NCBI RefSeq assembly: GCF_037392515.1
Contig: NC_090280.1
Coordinates: 29,331,118-29,395,117, forward strand
Origin: Haliotis asinina
Lineage: Eukaryota; Mollusca; Gastropoda; Lepetellida; Haliotidae
Direction of reading: 5' to 3'
Length of the DNA stretch: 64,000 nt
The notes beneath the pieces are model-generated. The model was not told the DNA's origin, did no database searches, and saw only the letters and a program-made list of their open reading frames with translations. How positions within the stretch are numbered: the stretch's first letter is position 1; each line of letters starts with the position of its first letter. The position numbers and the translations under genes are program-made. Shown here piece after piece: positions 44,945-56,480 of the stretch.

Positions 44945-45805
44945 CGTATCTGAATCCAGGTTTGCTGTGTTGGTAAAACCATGAACAATTTGTAAATAAT
45001 TGATACGTTTGGAATCTGGAAATTAATAACCTTATTACAAATATTCAATACGTTTGCCAGATAAACAGACATGCTATCGATCGTTGAAAACATTCAGAAT
45101 CCTTATCCGAGCGTGCTGCCAGAACTACAAAACACATAAGTATCAGTTTTCTTCAATCTTGAAAAAAAGCATATGAGGCCGCCTGGAAGCACGGAAGTTT
45201 TAAGGATTAACATGAGAGGTCGTATACTTGAATCTATCTATCAGTAACATAGATCGTTTCATGCCTGTTGGAAACTACATATCAATTGGTTGCAGTGATA
45301 TATCCACTGCATGCAACCCCTTCGATAGAGCATTATTCAAATAAGATACCTGACAGCAATTCATGAACATACACCTATGAAATGGTTGAAAACATACAAT
45401 GATCTCTGAACTCCTAGTTTATAGACCCATATTTACTTGTGTATCGTAACATACAATGAGCTATTTTATCCTCCTGCAACTAGTTTTAACATCCTGTAAT
45501 ATACTAATAGTTTTTATATTGTCCCTCGATGGCAGATATTCAGGTATAACAAGAATAAACTAGTTCCAGTCACAACAAGGCTGAAATATTGCTGATGTGA
45601 CTTTAAATGTTCACGCTCTCACTCGCCTGTCGATTGGAAATAATCGATTGTGGACCAGACACTCCAGTGATCAGCAGCTTCTGCATCTATTTACGCAACT
45701 GAAATACGATGACATGTCAGCGAGCCTGACCACCTGATCCAGTTAGTCGTCTCTTGCGACAAGTATGGGTTGCTGAAGACCAGTTCTAACCCTTTACAGA
45801 TATGA
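44945..45805. mobile_element. Decayed LINE and partial SINE upstream of copy D
   Basis: 44945-45625 is a plus-strand LINE with RT remnants (words for CVGKTMNNL, SSVFFNLEKKHMRPPGSTEV in shifting frames) and 3' UTR ending CACTCGCC. 45625-45805 is a reversed family 1 SINE (GACCAGACACTCCAGTGATC, GACCACCTGATCC, TTTACAGATA) lacking its tail. Confidence 0.55.
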
Positions 45806-45984
45806 TGCTTGAGGGGATGACTCTGTTTAGACAGAGACACGTTTCCATACCACTTACTTTATCTACTCTTATCTCAAACATGTTTTGACTATTACCTGAG
45901 GACTGTCATGTGCTACTTTCCCACGTTGGCCACAACCCTGAAACAAACATTTAAAAGCAGAATTTCTTGATAGCAGCATGTGAA

Positions 45985-46212
45985 ATGTTGCTACCGGTTC
46001 TGTACACCTTATTGCTGTGGGGAGCAGCGTCCTCTGACACAACTGTCACGATCTACAACGAGTGGCTGTCCCAGGGTGGACGTATGCACTATGAAGTTGA
46101 ACGGTGGAACAAAGTTAATGGGCTCACCCAGTTGAACCTAATACCAAATATGAAATCCATCCGAGCAGCTGCCGGGCGCTGGGTGAACAGAGACATAAAC
46201 CTTTTTCCAAAT
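45985..46212 (+). CDS. Copy D exon 1
   Basis: 76 codons, two fewer than in copy C (RDINLFPN for RDESDNLFPN). ATG at 45985 chosen because it starts the hydrophobic signal peptide. The ATG-less TTG at 45967 is also in frame but unlikely. Donor GTACGT. Confidence 0.87.
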
Positions 46213-49200
46213 GTACGTATTAGGTAAAACATTATACAGAAAGAAAAGATTTTGGAAAATGTGTGATTTCGATGTACTGCTGTTCAAGCAGACGCCTCCC
46301 CACGGTGCTTAGTAAGGTGATCTACATTGACTTTCTCCATCTATATTGCCTTAATTCTTAAATACTTTTAAGTATACATCTGTAAGTGTTACGTTGTTAA
46401 CCCAACCGTTGACAGGGATGCCTAGTTCAATTTTATTTTTTATGAATCTATGATTTGATTTACTCGCATGGCTGAAATACTGCCAATGTCACCTAACTCG
46501 CTCACACACTCCAACAAAGTCTATGCTTTGCCATGCGATGGAAATGAGGCAGTTAATGTGTAGGAAATAATACATACTTTAATGATCACGGGACAGGTCT
46601 CCTATCGGTATGTCTGGAACAGACTACATTGCTACACTGCTGAATCTCTGTTTCTGTAAGTCTCCTTGATCCCAAGTATCGTGATATACCTTCGACTGTT
46701 GGTAATCTATAGTCCGTTTGCATAAAGATAGAAATAGTGTTTTATGCTCACATGCTACTTTGCAGTATAATTCTGTGAAAAATAGGTTATTTCACTGTCC
46801 TTAGTAGACAGGTAAGTACACAAGTTTGTATGTAACATAATTTTCATTTATACATAAAACTTTGAAAGTCGCGATACCGTTGAAATACTGCCCATGTGAT
46901 TGTAATTTTAACTCGCTCACTCAATCTGTTATTTGTTGAAAAGATTTATCTGTTTCAAACCCAGAGATATTCTGTTGAAAAGTGGTTTCAAACACAGATA
47001 TTCATCGGTGTTTATTTCGTTAGTTGTTTCAAACATAGGATATTCTGCGATACTCAGTGGTTTCAAACAAAGATAAATTCAGTGATGCTAAGTGGTAAAG
47101 ATATGGATGAGATATTGCCAGTGTGACTCACTCGCTCACTTTTTATGTTATAATTTCCTAAATATGATATCATTTTACGTTCCATGCTAGTTTCAATCTC
47201 TACTTTGGTGACAGATTTTGTAACATCACATTGTAAAGTATTTACGTTTGACATTATGTCATTGATGATGTCCCCAGAATGGAACGGCATCTAAGTTCTT
47301 GTCAATGTATTTTTTTTTCAGTGGCCTCAAAGCCACAGTCACCATGGCTACCCAGACCCTACATATCTCCAGGACCACGCGCTCCAGTCAAAAACGTGGT
47401 CATGGTATATGCAACAACTCAGTAACTATGGGAACAACATCGCTAACATTGTCTGGAACATAGAAGGTATGAGACGTTACTAAACTCTTTTAGAGAGAGC
47501 TTGTGCCACTGTCATTGGATATAGAAGAATATCTTCTCGACTACCCAAGTACAGCTGTATTTTCACAACAGAAAAGCTAACGCTATCTTACCAACTCTTA
47601 AATATATAAAAGATATCGTAAATATTTACAACACATAACATTTTCCGATTCTCTTTATGTCTTCAGACTATCACAAATCTTTCTTGTAAACATCCACTCT
47701 TAATAGAAAGTATTGAATTGTATAATTATCTTGCTATTGGCCAATGCGACATCGTGATCTGTTGGTTATCTTTTTGGAATCCCTGGTAATACGATGGGCG
47801 ACTTCAATGCCAAATTAAATCTGTGACGCCACTTCTTATTTGATACACTAATTACAAAGCTAGCCGATGCAGAAGAAGTATGACACCCTAGCAGGTATCA
47901 ATAAATAACATGCAATGAAACCATATCCGTTACACTCACTTGGGTTGTCAGTCCAGATTTGAAGACGTCGTTATGCAACCATGTCGCATTGGCCATATAT
48001 GATATACGCACGAATATTTTATGAACGGCGAAGATCCTCCTTTTCCATCGCGTGTGAATCACTGTCTAGAACATCCCGATAGACTGTGTTTAGTATTCCA
48101 TCACTAGGGATACCTATTTCAAATCAAGAACTACGAACGATCTTTTTAACAATATCAGTTCACATTTAATTATTGCATTGGTAAAAAAAAAAGAGAATTG
48201 TTATTATTATTAAATTGATTTGTAATTAGATAAATATTTTAGGATTGGATCTTTGAATTAGTAACTCAGATGGTTAGTGGCTGAATCATCGAGGAGGCTA
48301 AGGTACTGTGAAATTATTGTCCTCCTGACACGGTAAGTAAGTCGCAAAACATTACAATTACATTAAACTTTCCACTGTTTATAATCGTAGCATTTGTGTC
48401 TTTTTAATTTTGGGCTAGATGTGTCTAAATCGATAACAGCTGAAGTGTAAATCTAGCTAGACCCTATATAGGGTAAATGTACTGTAATTCCACATGGTCT
48501 CCAGTGTGGCACCAAGTTTGTCACGATATGGCTGAAATATTGACGCTGTGACTTTGAACTCACTCACTCACTCTCTCAGCGATGTATACAATCACCACCA
48601 TAAGTAACGTGAATAGTGTGAAATGAAGGTATTGACAATGAATAAAACATGGCATTTTTTTGACTAACTTTACTTTCAAAAAAGTCAGCGATAACTCGAA
48701 AAAAGCACTTGGTATGTTTATTTTTCACATGACAGGAAAATCCAATAAATCAATTTGGAAACCTTAACGGGAAACACACGTTAACGTCAATAGTGAGTGA
48801 GTGAGTTAATATTTAACGTCACATCGGCAATCTTGCAGCCATATCGTGACGAGAACAGTCTTGAAAAGAGGAATCTATATATATATAGTAAACAACCTGT
48901 CAACGAAGGACAGTAAAACAACTAGAGTATCACAATAATAAATAAAACTAGCTTGGAAAGTTAAAACTAACATCATTATTCAGACAATACCATAAAAACA
49001 GGCTCTATAGATCGAGAACAACTGAAGGTAGATCACCATACGAGAGGCCATGGGGACTTTTGCTACCTGCATAGACCCTAGCTGGATTTACACCATCCCC
49101 TCAGCTGCTGGAGATTGTATGCAAGATTAGCCACAAATTAAAATGACAGAAATACTACAGCTACAAAAAAATGGAAGATTAAATTTGACCTCAAATGTTT

Positions 49201-52200
49201 TGGGACTTACGTACCCTCTCAGGAGGACAATTATTTTACGGTACTTCAACACCCTTCGAGGATACAGCCGCTAACGATCTCAGTTACTAATTCAACTTCC
49301 TATCATAAAATGTTTATATATTTACAAGTCAGATAACAAATCTAATTCTTTTAAATATGCAAAAATTAAATGAGAACTTAAGCTACTAAAAAGGTCCATC
49401 ATAGTTCTTGATTTGAAATAATTGTCCCTTGTGATGGAGTTAACGTCAATAACGGCTGTGACCCCCATTGGCATCAGTAACATATCACCTCCCAATGCTG
49501 TTGAAGGGACGTCGAATGGACCTGTTGGGAATGTTGTTATAAGCGTCAACAACATTCCGTTGTAGTCGTTGCAAGTTATCTGTGCGTGCTTACTGTTGGT
49601 GAACTTGTCTTTCCATCTCATCCCAGAGGCGTTCGATGGGATTCAAATCAAAGCTGGCTAATCATTGTATGAATGTTGTTGATCTGGAAGAATGTCTGTG
49701 TCAGTCTTGCAGTGTGCACTCCCGCTTTATCGTGCTGAAAAACAAGATGACGTCTTCGAAAGAAAACTGGACGAATTACTAGTGTCAACACTTCGTCGAT
49801 TCAGGGCTGCGCATTAACACCCCTACCAAGACCGTGCGAATTGGTCTGAAAGATTACATGTTGTACATGTCGCCCAAACTTATTTCACCCCAAAACATGA
49901 GGGAAGGCCTTGCTCAATGATCTCTCTCCAAAACACATGGTTCTGAGAATCTTTCACCTTGACGACGTCATATTTTCACTCTGCCTTCTGAGATGACGAT
50001 GCAAAAGCGACTTTCATCTGAGACGACGATGTTCTGCCACTATCCATTGCACCATTTGCGATGGACTGCCGCCCAGTTCAGTCCAGCACGTCAAAAGTGC
50101 TCGAAGGCAAAGTAAACCAGAGTATGATGGCGACGTGTGGGTCTGCTGTGTCTTCCTACGGTCTTACGTGCTGTTGTGGTAGTTGGTATGAAGCAACTTG
50201 TCAAATGAGAGGTCACAATGGAGTGGTCTTGCCAGTGTGACGTTTACACGTGGACGTCCGCCACGAGGGTGGTCAGCAACAGTGTTTGTCTGCTGATAGT
50301 GGTCAGATGAACTGATGAGTTCCATAATGCCTGGCGACGCGTTGGAAGCTCCAACCTGCTGCCTCAATAGTCCCTACAGCTCTCTGACGTTCGGTAGCTC
50401 TTAAACGGGACTGTTAAACACGGTCACTGTTGTGAACATGCGAACACAGACGTTAAGCAGTAACATCTATCATCGGCATCATAAGAGCAAGAGCATCATG
50501 GAAATAATGTCATTCTATTTCAAGACCTGTCTCGGCACTACGTTCACATCAGCGATGTGTGACGTCACATACGCTGTGTCTGTAGTAAACAGGTTTTGCC
50601 TCGAAAAACAGCATTAACGGAATCAATTACATATCAGAAAGCCACTGTTGATTTACGTCACAGTAGATATTGAGGAATGTCGCGTTTCTTTTGGCGGTGA
50701 GTATAAAAAGAGTGATATAGCGTTAGAGAGAGATACCTTGGACAAAGCCAACCTCGAACAGGTGTCCCAGTGTCTAATGATAATCTGAATGCTTTACCTT
50801 TTACAGTTTTTGTCCTATCAGTCTATGGTGCAGGTACTGGTCCTTGAAGATCCGGGGTAGAATAGGTGTCCAGAAACTCATGCTTGCCACAAAAGGCGAC
50901 TATCCTTGTTGTAAGAGGCGACTAATGTGATCAGTTGGTCAGTCGTCCTGACTTGGTTGATACGTCATCGGTTCCCCACTGCGCATATCAGTTTTCATGC
51001 TGTTGGTCACTGGTCTGATCCAAACGAGTGCGGCATAAACATAACTTTACTCACTCACTCTTGTGCGAGTTCTATTCAGCTAGTAAATGGGCATTGGGGA
51101 CACAAAACCTGCAACTGGAAATTATTACGGCCCAGCAATTCACTTTCTTATTTACTCAGTCATTTTATTATCACGGACTTCTGGTGTCTGCCATTCATAA
51201 ATCCCAAAACATTCGAGGCAAATGTTGTTCTCCATTTGTTGTTTATGATTATAACAAAAGATCAATACAATCGCCAGTGCCTGAAGGGATGGTGTAAATC
51301 CAGCAGTACTTAAGTCCTAATGGATCCAAGTATGGTGATCTACCTTCAGTTTTTGGCGTTACTATAGCCTCTTTTTATGTTCTAATGTATTGTATTTATT
51401 GTGCATGCAAAATATTTCTCATCAAAAATGTTGCGAGGATGACGTTAAATTTTTAACTCAGTCACTCGACCCTTACATTATCTCTTCTCACACATGTTTC
51501 TGTCACGTAGTGGTAAAGACTCACTTGTCATGCTGAAGACCCCTGTTCAGTTCCGTGTATGGGAATAATACGGGAATAATGCGTGAAGGCCAGTTTTTGC
51601 AATGATACTGATGGAAAATTCCTAAAAGTAGAATGAAAATGAACTCACTCGCTCATGTTCCAGGTAGACACTGGCCCGCCTGGATAGATAAGTCTCATCA
51701 TCATGGCGGATTCCCAAACAATGTTGACGCTGCATCAGAGTTTGTATCGCTGATGGTTCAGAGTGCCAAGGACTACACAGGCGGTCGCCTTCCCCACATA
51801 TTTGAGGTCATCAATGAACCTGACTGGTACGAAGATGTTATTGACCCACAAACGAATATAGACTTTCACAGAGCCGTGGCCGACAAGCTGAAATCACGAT
51901 TTGGAATGAAAGTTGCCGGACCGTCGTACACTAGTATGGCATTACGACAAGCAGATGAAAATAACTTCAGCTCCTGGAAAAGAACTGCAAAGTTTCTGGA
52001 CATGTCTCTTGATCACTTGGACTTTTTCTCGTTCCATTCCTACAACTATCTGCATATCTCAGGTGGAAGCCATACCAACTCTGGCATCAACGAAGCTCGT
52101 CTGGTTGCTTCTCTTGACATGGTGGAGAATTATTCCCATATCAAGAAAGGAAAGAACGTTCAGCTAATTAACACTGAATTTGGATTAGGCGTGTCAGGAG

Positions 52201-53120
52201 TTCCAGCCGGTTTTGAAAATGGACTAATAGACTTTCAGACCATTTATCAATCAAACGGCTTCATGTTTACTTTCCTTAACCTGAGAGAGTTTATCGACAG
52301 AGTTACCGTATTTCTCTTTTCGAATGAGCAATATCCAGGTCATCCTTCCCTTCGGAATTCCTTATTTACAATGCAAGGACAACCTCGTGAGATGACAAAA
52401 TTCTTCACGTTTTGGAAAAATTTTATTTATGACCACAGATTCCTCCGTATCTCCAGTCAATACAATGGACAGGAGAGAGTAGTTGCATCACTCGCCCTTG
52501 CAAATCCTCACACAAAAGAGATGATGGTTCTACTCCACAACTATGGAAGTAAATTCGAGAATGTTAAACTGGACTTTCCCAACAACTGGCTTAACCCTTC
52601 CTCTGGTGAAGAAACATGCGTTCTGCTCGACAATGGCAATCCATCTATTCATGCCAATTACCATTTCGACAGGTCTAAGCTTCATGGCACCGTCGGTCTG
52701 CCTGGATCGTCAACCTGCTTCTACAAGTTTAAAACTAACTACAACTTTAATGGAATACGCACGGATAACGAGAACACATACTATGGCAAGAAAATGATCA
52801 TCCCTATCAGCAACGGACATGCACAGACAACCATCGATCTACCCAGCTCCGGATACCATTCATCGTATCTTAGAGTAGGAATTAGCCGCGACAAGAATGC
52901 CAATGCAAAACCCAAGACCGTTGTCTTCAATGGCCACACGTTATCTTCGAGTTACATGTTGTTTGATGCCACAAAGGTTAACAGGAAAACAAAGTGGAAC
53001 GTGTGGGTCTTCATGGTTCCGGCATCACAGGTCCACACGTCAAATACAGTGACCATGACATTTGATGGAAACGGTGGTCACGTGACATCCGTCGCACTGG
53101 TTGCTGGCAAGCTTCATTAG
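45985..53120 (+). CDS. Secreted clan GH-A glycoside hydrolase (GH86-like?), copy D, intact, 609 aa
   Basis: Exons 45985-46212, 47322-47466 and 51664-53120; donors GTACGT and GTATGA, acceptors TTTTTTCAG and TGTTCCAG; intron phases 0 and 1 as in copy C. Signal peptide MLLPVLYTLLLWGAASS, then DTTVTIYNEWLSQGG. Acid/base Glu is at about 176 (VINEPDW) and nucleophile Glu at about 296 (INTEFGLG, against SEFG in copy C). The C-terminal domain keeps SSTCFYKF but has replaced the MPTC cysteine with IRTDN, so one disulfide seen as possible in C may be absent. Ends VALVAGKLH. All frames are open. D and E share the NTEFG variant and form a separate lineage from A-C. A TTTAAAAG box lies 28-35 bp before the ATG; if it is a TATA box, the 5' leader would be very short. 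Confidence 0.88.
46290..47140 (+). repeat. LINE tails and a ~40-bp minisatellite in intron 1 of copy D
   Basis: LINE ends at 46290-46515, 46640-46925 and 47090-47140 (each closing with ATTGCC..TGT-A and CTCGCTCAC). Between the last two, 46930-47095 holds about four imperfect ~40-bp units built on GTGGTTTCAAACACAGATATTC. Confidence 0.6.
47322..47466 (+). CDS. Copy D exon 2
   Basis: 145 bp after a run of T and CAG, encoding WPQSHSHHGYPDPTYLQDH ... IVWNIE plus a split Gly codon. Donor GTATGA. Confidence 0.85.
47495..48580 (+). mobile_element. Truncated LINE in intron 2 of copy D
   Basis: Starts in RNase H (CTTGTGCCACTGTCATTGG), continues through the C-terminal region and 3' UTR, and ends ACTCACTCACTCACTC near 48575. 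Many deletions, an old copy. Confidence 0.7.
48791..49440 (-). mobile_element. LINE 3' fragment in intron 2 of copy D
   Basis: GTGAGTGAGTGAGTTAATATT head (reversed tail), 3' UTR, then the reversed end of ORF2 (TCCCTTGTGATGGAG) where a Tc1-like element begins. Confidence 0.75.
49441..50640 (-). mobile_element. Second Tc1-like transposon, decayed
   Basis: Minus-strand translation shows FQHDKAGVHTARLTQTFF (second catalytic Asp region) and FDLNPIERLWDEMERQVHQ (third catalytic region altered), then NLQRLQRNVVDAYNNIPNRS. These are the C-terminal landmarks of Tc1-like transposases, split over several frames. An N-terminal part may reach 50400 (RGGRPRVNVTLARPLH). It is a different family from the pair at 8.4-11.9 kb. 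Ends could not be set precisely. Confidence 0.65.
50690..51060. repeat. 130-bp dispersed repeat joined to a SINE (family 1)
   Basis: 50690-50835 is the reverse complement of 7637-7765. 50836-51060 is a plus-strand family 1 SINE (CCTTGAAGATCCGGGGTAGAATAG ... GAGTGCGGCATAAACATAAC ... CTCACTCACTC). Same join as at 7.6 kb. Confidence 0.6.
51180..51475 (+). mobile_element. LINE 3' UTR fragment in intron 2 of copy D
   Basis: AAATCCCAAAACATTCGAGG, GAAGGGATGGTGTAAATCC, AAGTATGGTGATCTACC, and GATGACGTTAAATTTTTAACTC before CAGTCACTC. Confidence 0.65.
51497..51655 (+). mobile_element. tRNA-headed SINE (family 3) abutting the exon 3 acceptor of copy D
   Basis: CACGTAGTGGTAAAGACTC (A box), GACCCCTGTTCAGTTCC (B-box position), then a worn body and tail ending GAACTCACTCGCTCA, nine bases before the AG at 51662-51663. 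Confidence 0.6.
51664..53120 (+). CDS. Copy D exon 3, catalytic and C-terminal domains
   Basis: 1457 bp, exactly the length in copy C. Starts G-RHWPAWIDKSHHHGGFPNN. Both catalytic Glu motifs are present, and the frame runs to TAG at 53118-53120. The acceptor lies a few bases after a SINE tail. Confidence 0.9.
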
Positions 53121-54745
53121 ATAAAATCATTGTTCAGTTCTTTGTTCGTTGTGTATATATAAAAAGGGTGCCATTTACAAAAAGCAGACAAGTCTGAAAT
53201 ATACTGAGCAAACGATGAGCAAGCTACAATGAATCACAATGCAGATTTCTAGTACAGTGCAACTGAGTCAAAAGTCAGGTAACAGGACAAGAAAATTAAC
53301 TCACCAGAATCTTGGTATTGCACAGAGAGAGCAGAAATACCAATTGAAGCTTGTTCAAAAAGTCAGCAGTCAGACTTTGTCAAACGATAGTGATGTAGAT
53401 GATGTTGTTGACAAATAGGCGTTACAAAAGGCAGCGGCACACAACTCCAGTAATTCCGAGTGTAAATTCCTGTGTGTGTCCCTCAACACGACAACAAGCC
53501 TTGATATACACTGACACAATGTCTGGAACATTGGAGCAATGTGCGGCTATCGCCATTCACTTTGAAATTTCTCGAACAAGGATAGTTAACTCTGGTGTGT
53601 TATCTAAAGAGGCCTGCCGCTAAAAATACTGTTGCCAAATGTGACCCACAACTCAAAACGCCAAACATTGCGAACCATTAATAACCATCACCTAATCAAT
53701 GATTATGCAAATTAGAAAAAAACGCTCGAAACATTGATGAGGTTTAACGTCGCTCTTTACATTACGCTCATATGACGGCGTGATGTCTCAAGCTGTCGTA
53801 TAGTGCTGGCGGACAGAGATACTACAAAGAATGCCACATCATATGCATGTGTGTGCATGTATGCACTCAGACACATTATACTGACTCCGAGCCGACCAGT
53901 CCTTGTTGTACTCATTAATACCAAACACGGAACAACAAGTATCATGTTTTAACGTCTTTTAGCATGATGCAGCCGGGGATCGAACCCGCGACCTACCCCT
54001 CTTAGGGCGGACGCTCTTAACTGGTACACTGTGGAGGTGGTCTCTGTTAGATACATTCTGGTTTTGCGGATGTTATAAATCAACCCAATAGATTTAGAAT
54101 TGTGATCCTAAAAATATGCACAAAAAGGTTATCAAGCAGGAGCCCCTATTAGTAACCTGTTTACATCGATAGAATGTTCATTTACACGGTATGCGAGACA
54201 GACAATGAAATGAATAATAGAAAATATACAGCGGAATGTAATAAATACTATGGTTGAACTGTTAATAATCATGCACATATCTTTCTTTACACAGTACAAT
54301 ATATGGGATATGATAAACATCATTAACACACAGCAACGTTTTGAAGGACGGTCAGTAGTATTGATTAAACTCTCAGTTGACTTTAATATGAGGAATTCAA
54401 TATGTCTGTCATATGAAGCATGAGTGAAAATGAAGCAAATCAAGTGAAAAGAGCACTTACTTAATGCGCGCAAGCCACAACACACAGTACAAATAATAAA
54501 AACAGCAATAATAATGTATTCACTGTCATTCACCTGATGAAGGGGCAAGTATAAGGGAAATTAAAATAATACATGAACACTTGATTAAACGAGATCATAA
54601 ATTGGCTTGCACCGGAAGTTAACACCAAGCAGAAATATGGCATCTTGCGACGTCGAACTGGACTATCTTAAATCAATCAACTCATAGATAAAACATGCCT
54701 GATCTTGTGAAGTGCAAGATATGTGTACTGGCAATAATCACGTTC
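53121..54745. other. Intergenic DNA between copies D and E, with one SINE
   Basis: 53740-54042 is a reversed family 2 SINE (GCTCATATGACGGCGTGATG ... GGGGATCGAACCCGCGACC ... GGAGGTGGTC). No gene is supported in 53121-53739 or 54043-54745. A 138-codon frame at 54548-54132 on the minus strand is hydrophobic but has no ATG start and no recognisable domain. Confidence 0.5.
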
Positions 54746-54755
54746 TCCTCTCAAT

Positions 54756-56480
54756 CCAAACATTGTGAATCCTCTCTATGAGGATTTGTATAACAAAACG
54801 TCTTCCCTTCTTCCGCCTCTTCGGCTCAGAATTAAGCCATTTCTTGCTGCTTCTAGCATTGAGCTGGAAAATATAGCTCCCTCCCGTCTTCTTTCTTCTC
54901 CTCCTTGGCAGTTGGTTAAGCCACAAGTTGACCTTACATTAACTACATTTAAAAAATCAGACGCCAATGAATTACAGTATAAACAACAATATAATCAATT
55001 GAAACATAAATATAACAATTATAAATCCTTATATACAGATGGATCCAAGGACGGTGGCGCAGTTGCTTGTGCTACTGTCATTGGATCCAGAACAATATCT
55101 TCTAGATTACCAGACAATAGTTCTATTTTTACAGCTGAAGCTAACGCCATATTAACAGCCCTTAAATATATTCAAAGACACCCGAAACGTAAACAGTATA
55201 TAATATATTCCGACTCTCTTTCTTGCCTTCAGGCTATTAAAAATATTTCTTGTAAACATCCACTTTTAATTGACATTATTGAATTGTATAATGATCTTGC
55301 TACTGGCCAATACGGCATCGTCTTCTGTTGGTTACCCAGCCATGTAGGGATCTCTGGTAACACATTGGCTGACCTTGCGGCTAAAGCAGCACTCAACAAA
55401 TCTGTGACCCCACTGCCTATTCCTTACAGTGATTACAAAGCCACCATTAGGTGTTATTTCCGTGACCTGATGCAGAAGAAGTGGGACACCCAAATAGGTA
55501 TAAATAAATTACATGAGATAAAACCTTACATTGGTTATACCCACTTGGGTTGTCAGTCGAGATTTGAAGAGGTTATACGACGATGTCGTATTGGCCACAC
55601 ATACTCATGCGTACCTGTTAAAAAGTGAGGATCCTCCATTTTGTATCCATTGTGATGAGAGAGTCACGGTCAAGCATATCCTGTATTAGTATTTGAATGT
55701 CAAAACCATCAAGGATCTTTTTACCACTGTTGCTTCTCATTTAGTTACTGGTTTCTTAAAAGAAATTGATTTTTTGGTTGAAGTTTGAGTAATATGTTCT
55801 GTAAATATTTGTATTTTAAATATTGGTAGCTCAGATAAATAAGTTGAATTGTTGGTGGCTGTACCCTCAAAGGGGGTTGAAGTATAGTAAAATTATTGTC
55901 CTCCTGAGAGGGTACGTAAGTCCCAAAACATTTGATATAAATTTAAGCCTACCACGTTTTTAATCGTAGTATTCATGTTATTTAAATTTTGGCTAACGTT
56001 TCGTACACTCACCAGCAGCTGAAGGGATGGTGTAAATCCAACTGAGGTCCATGTAGGTAGCAAAGGTACTGTAAGTCCCCATGGTCCCTAGTGTGGTGAT
56101 CTACCTTCTATTGTTGGCGATATATAGTCTGTTTTTATATTGTATTGTCTCAATAGTGATATTAGTGTTAACTTTCCATGCTTGTTTTAATTGAATTTGT
56201 GATATTCTAGTTGTTTTACTGTCCTTTGTCGACAGGTTTTCATGGTGCTCATATATTCCATTTCAATGTTATTGTCCCGTCACGATATGGTTGAAATATT
56301 GCCGATGTGACGTTAAATATCAACTCACTCACTCACTCACTCACTCACTCACTCACTCACTCACTCACTCACTCACTCACTCACTCACTCACTCACTCAC
56401 TCACTCACTCACTCACTCACTCACTCACTCACTCACTCACTCACTCACTCACTCACTCACTCACTCACTCACTCACTCAC
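54756..56480 (+). mobile_element. Young 5'-truncated LINE with a long CTCA tail
   Basis: Begins in the RT-RNase H linker (NPLYEDLYNK). An open frame of about 285 codons carries all RNase H residues (YTDGSKDGG, TAEANAI, YSDSLS, GNTLADLAAKAA) and is the closest relative of the full-length copy. A small deletion near 55580-55680 then breaks the end. The 3' UTR is complete and runs into the long tail array at 56323. Confidence 0.85.
56323..56480 (+). repeat. (CTCA)n microsatellite, about 39 units, on a LINE tail
   Basis: 158 bp of uninterrupted tetranucleotide repeat directly after GACGTTAAATATCAACTCAC, the normal LINE 3' end. Elsewhere in the window the same tail has only 2-5 units. Confidence 0.95.

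Noticed and set aside
54132-54548. 138-codon hydrophobic minus-strand frame
   Set aside because: No ATG start, no recognisable family, AT-rich composition gives hydrophobic codons by chance, and no splice context.
56323-56480. CRISPR-like or regulatory repeat array
   Set aside because: A uniform 4-bp tandem repeat without spacers, attached to a LINE tail in a eukaryotic genome.
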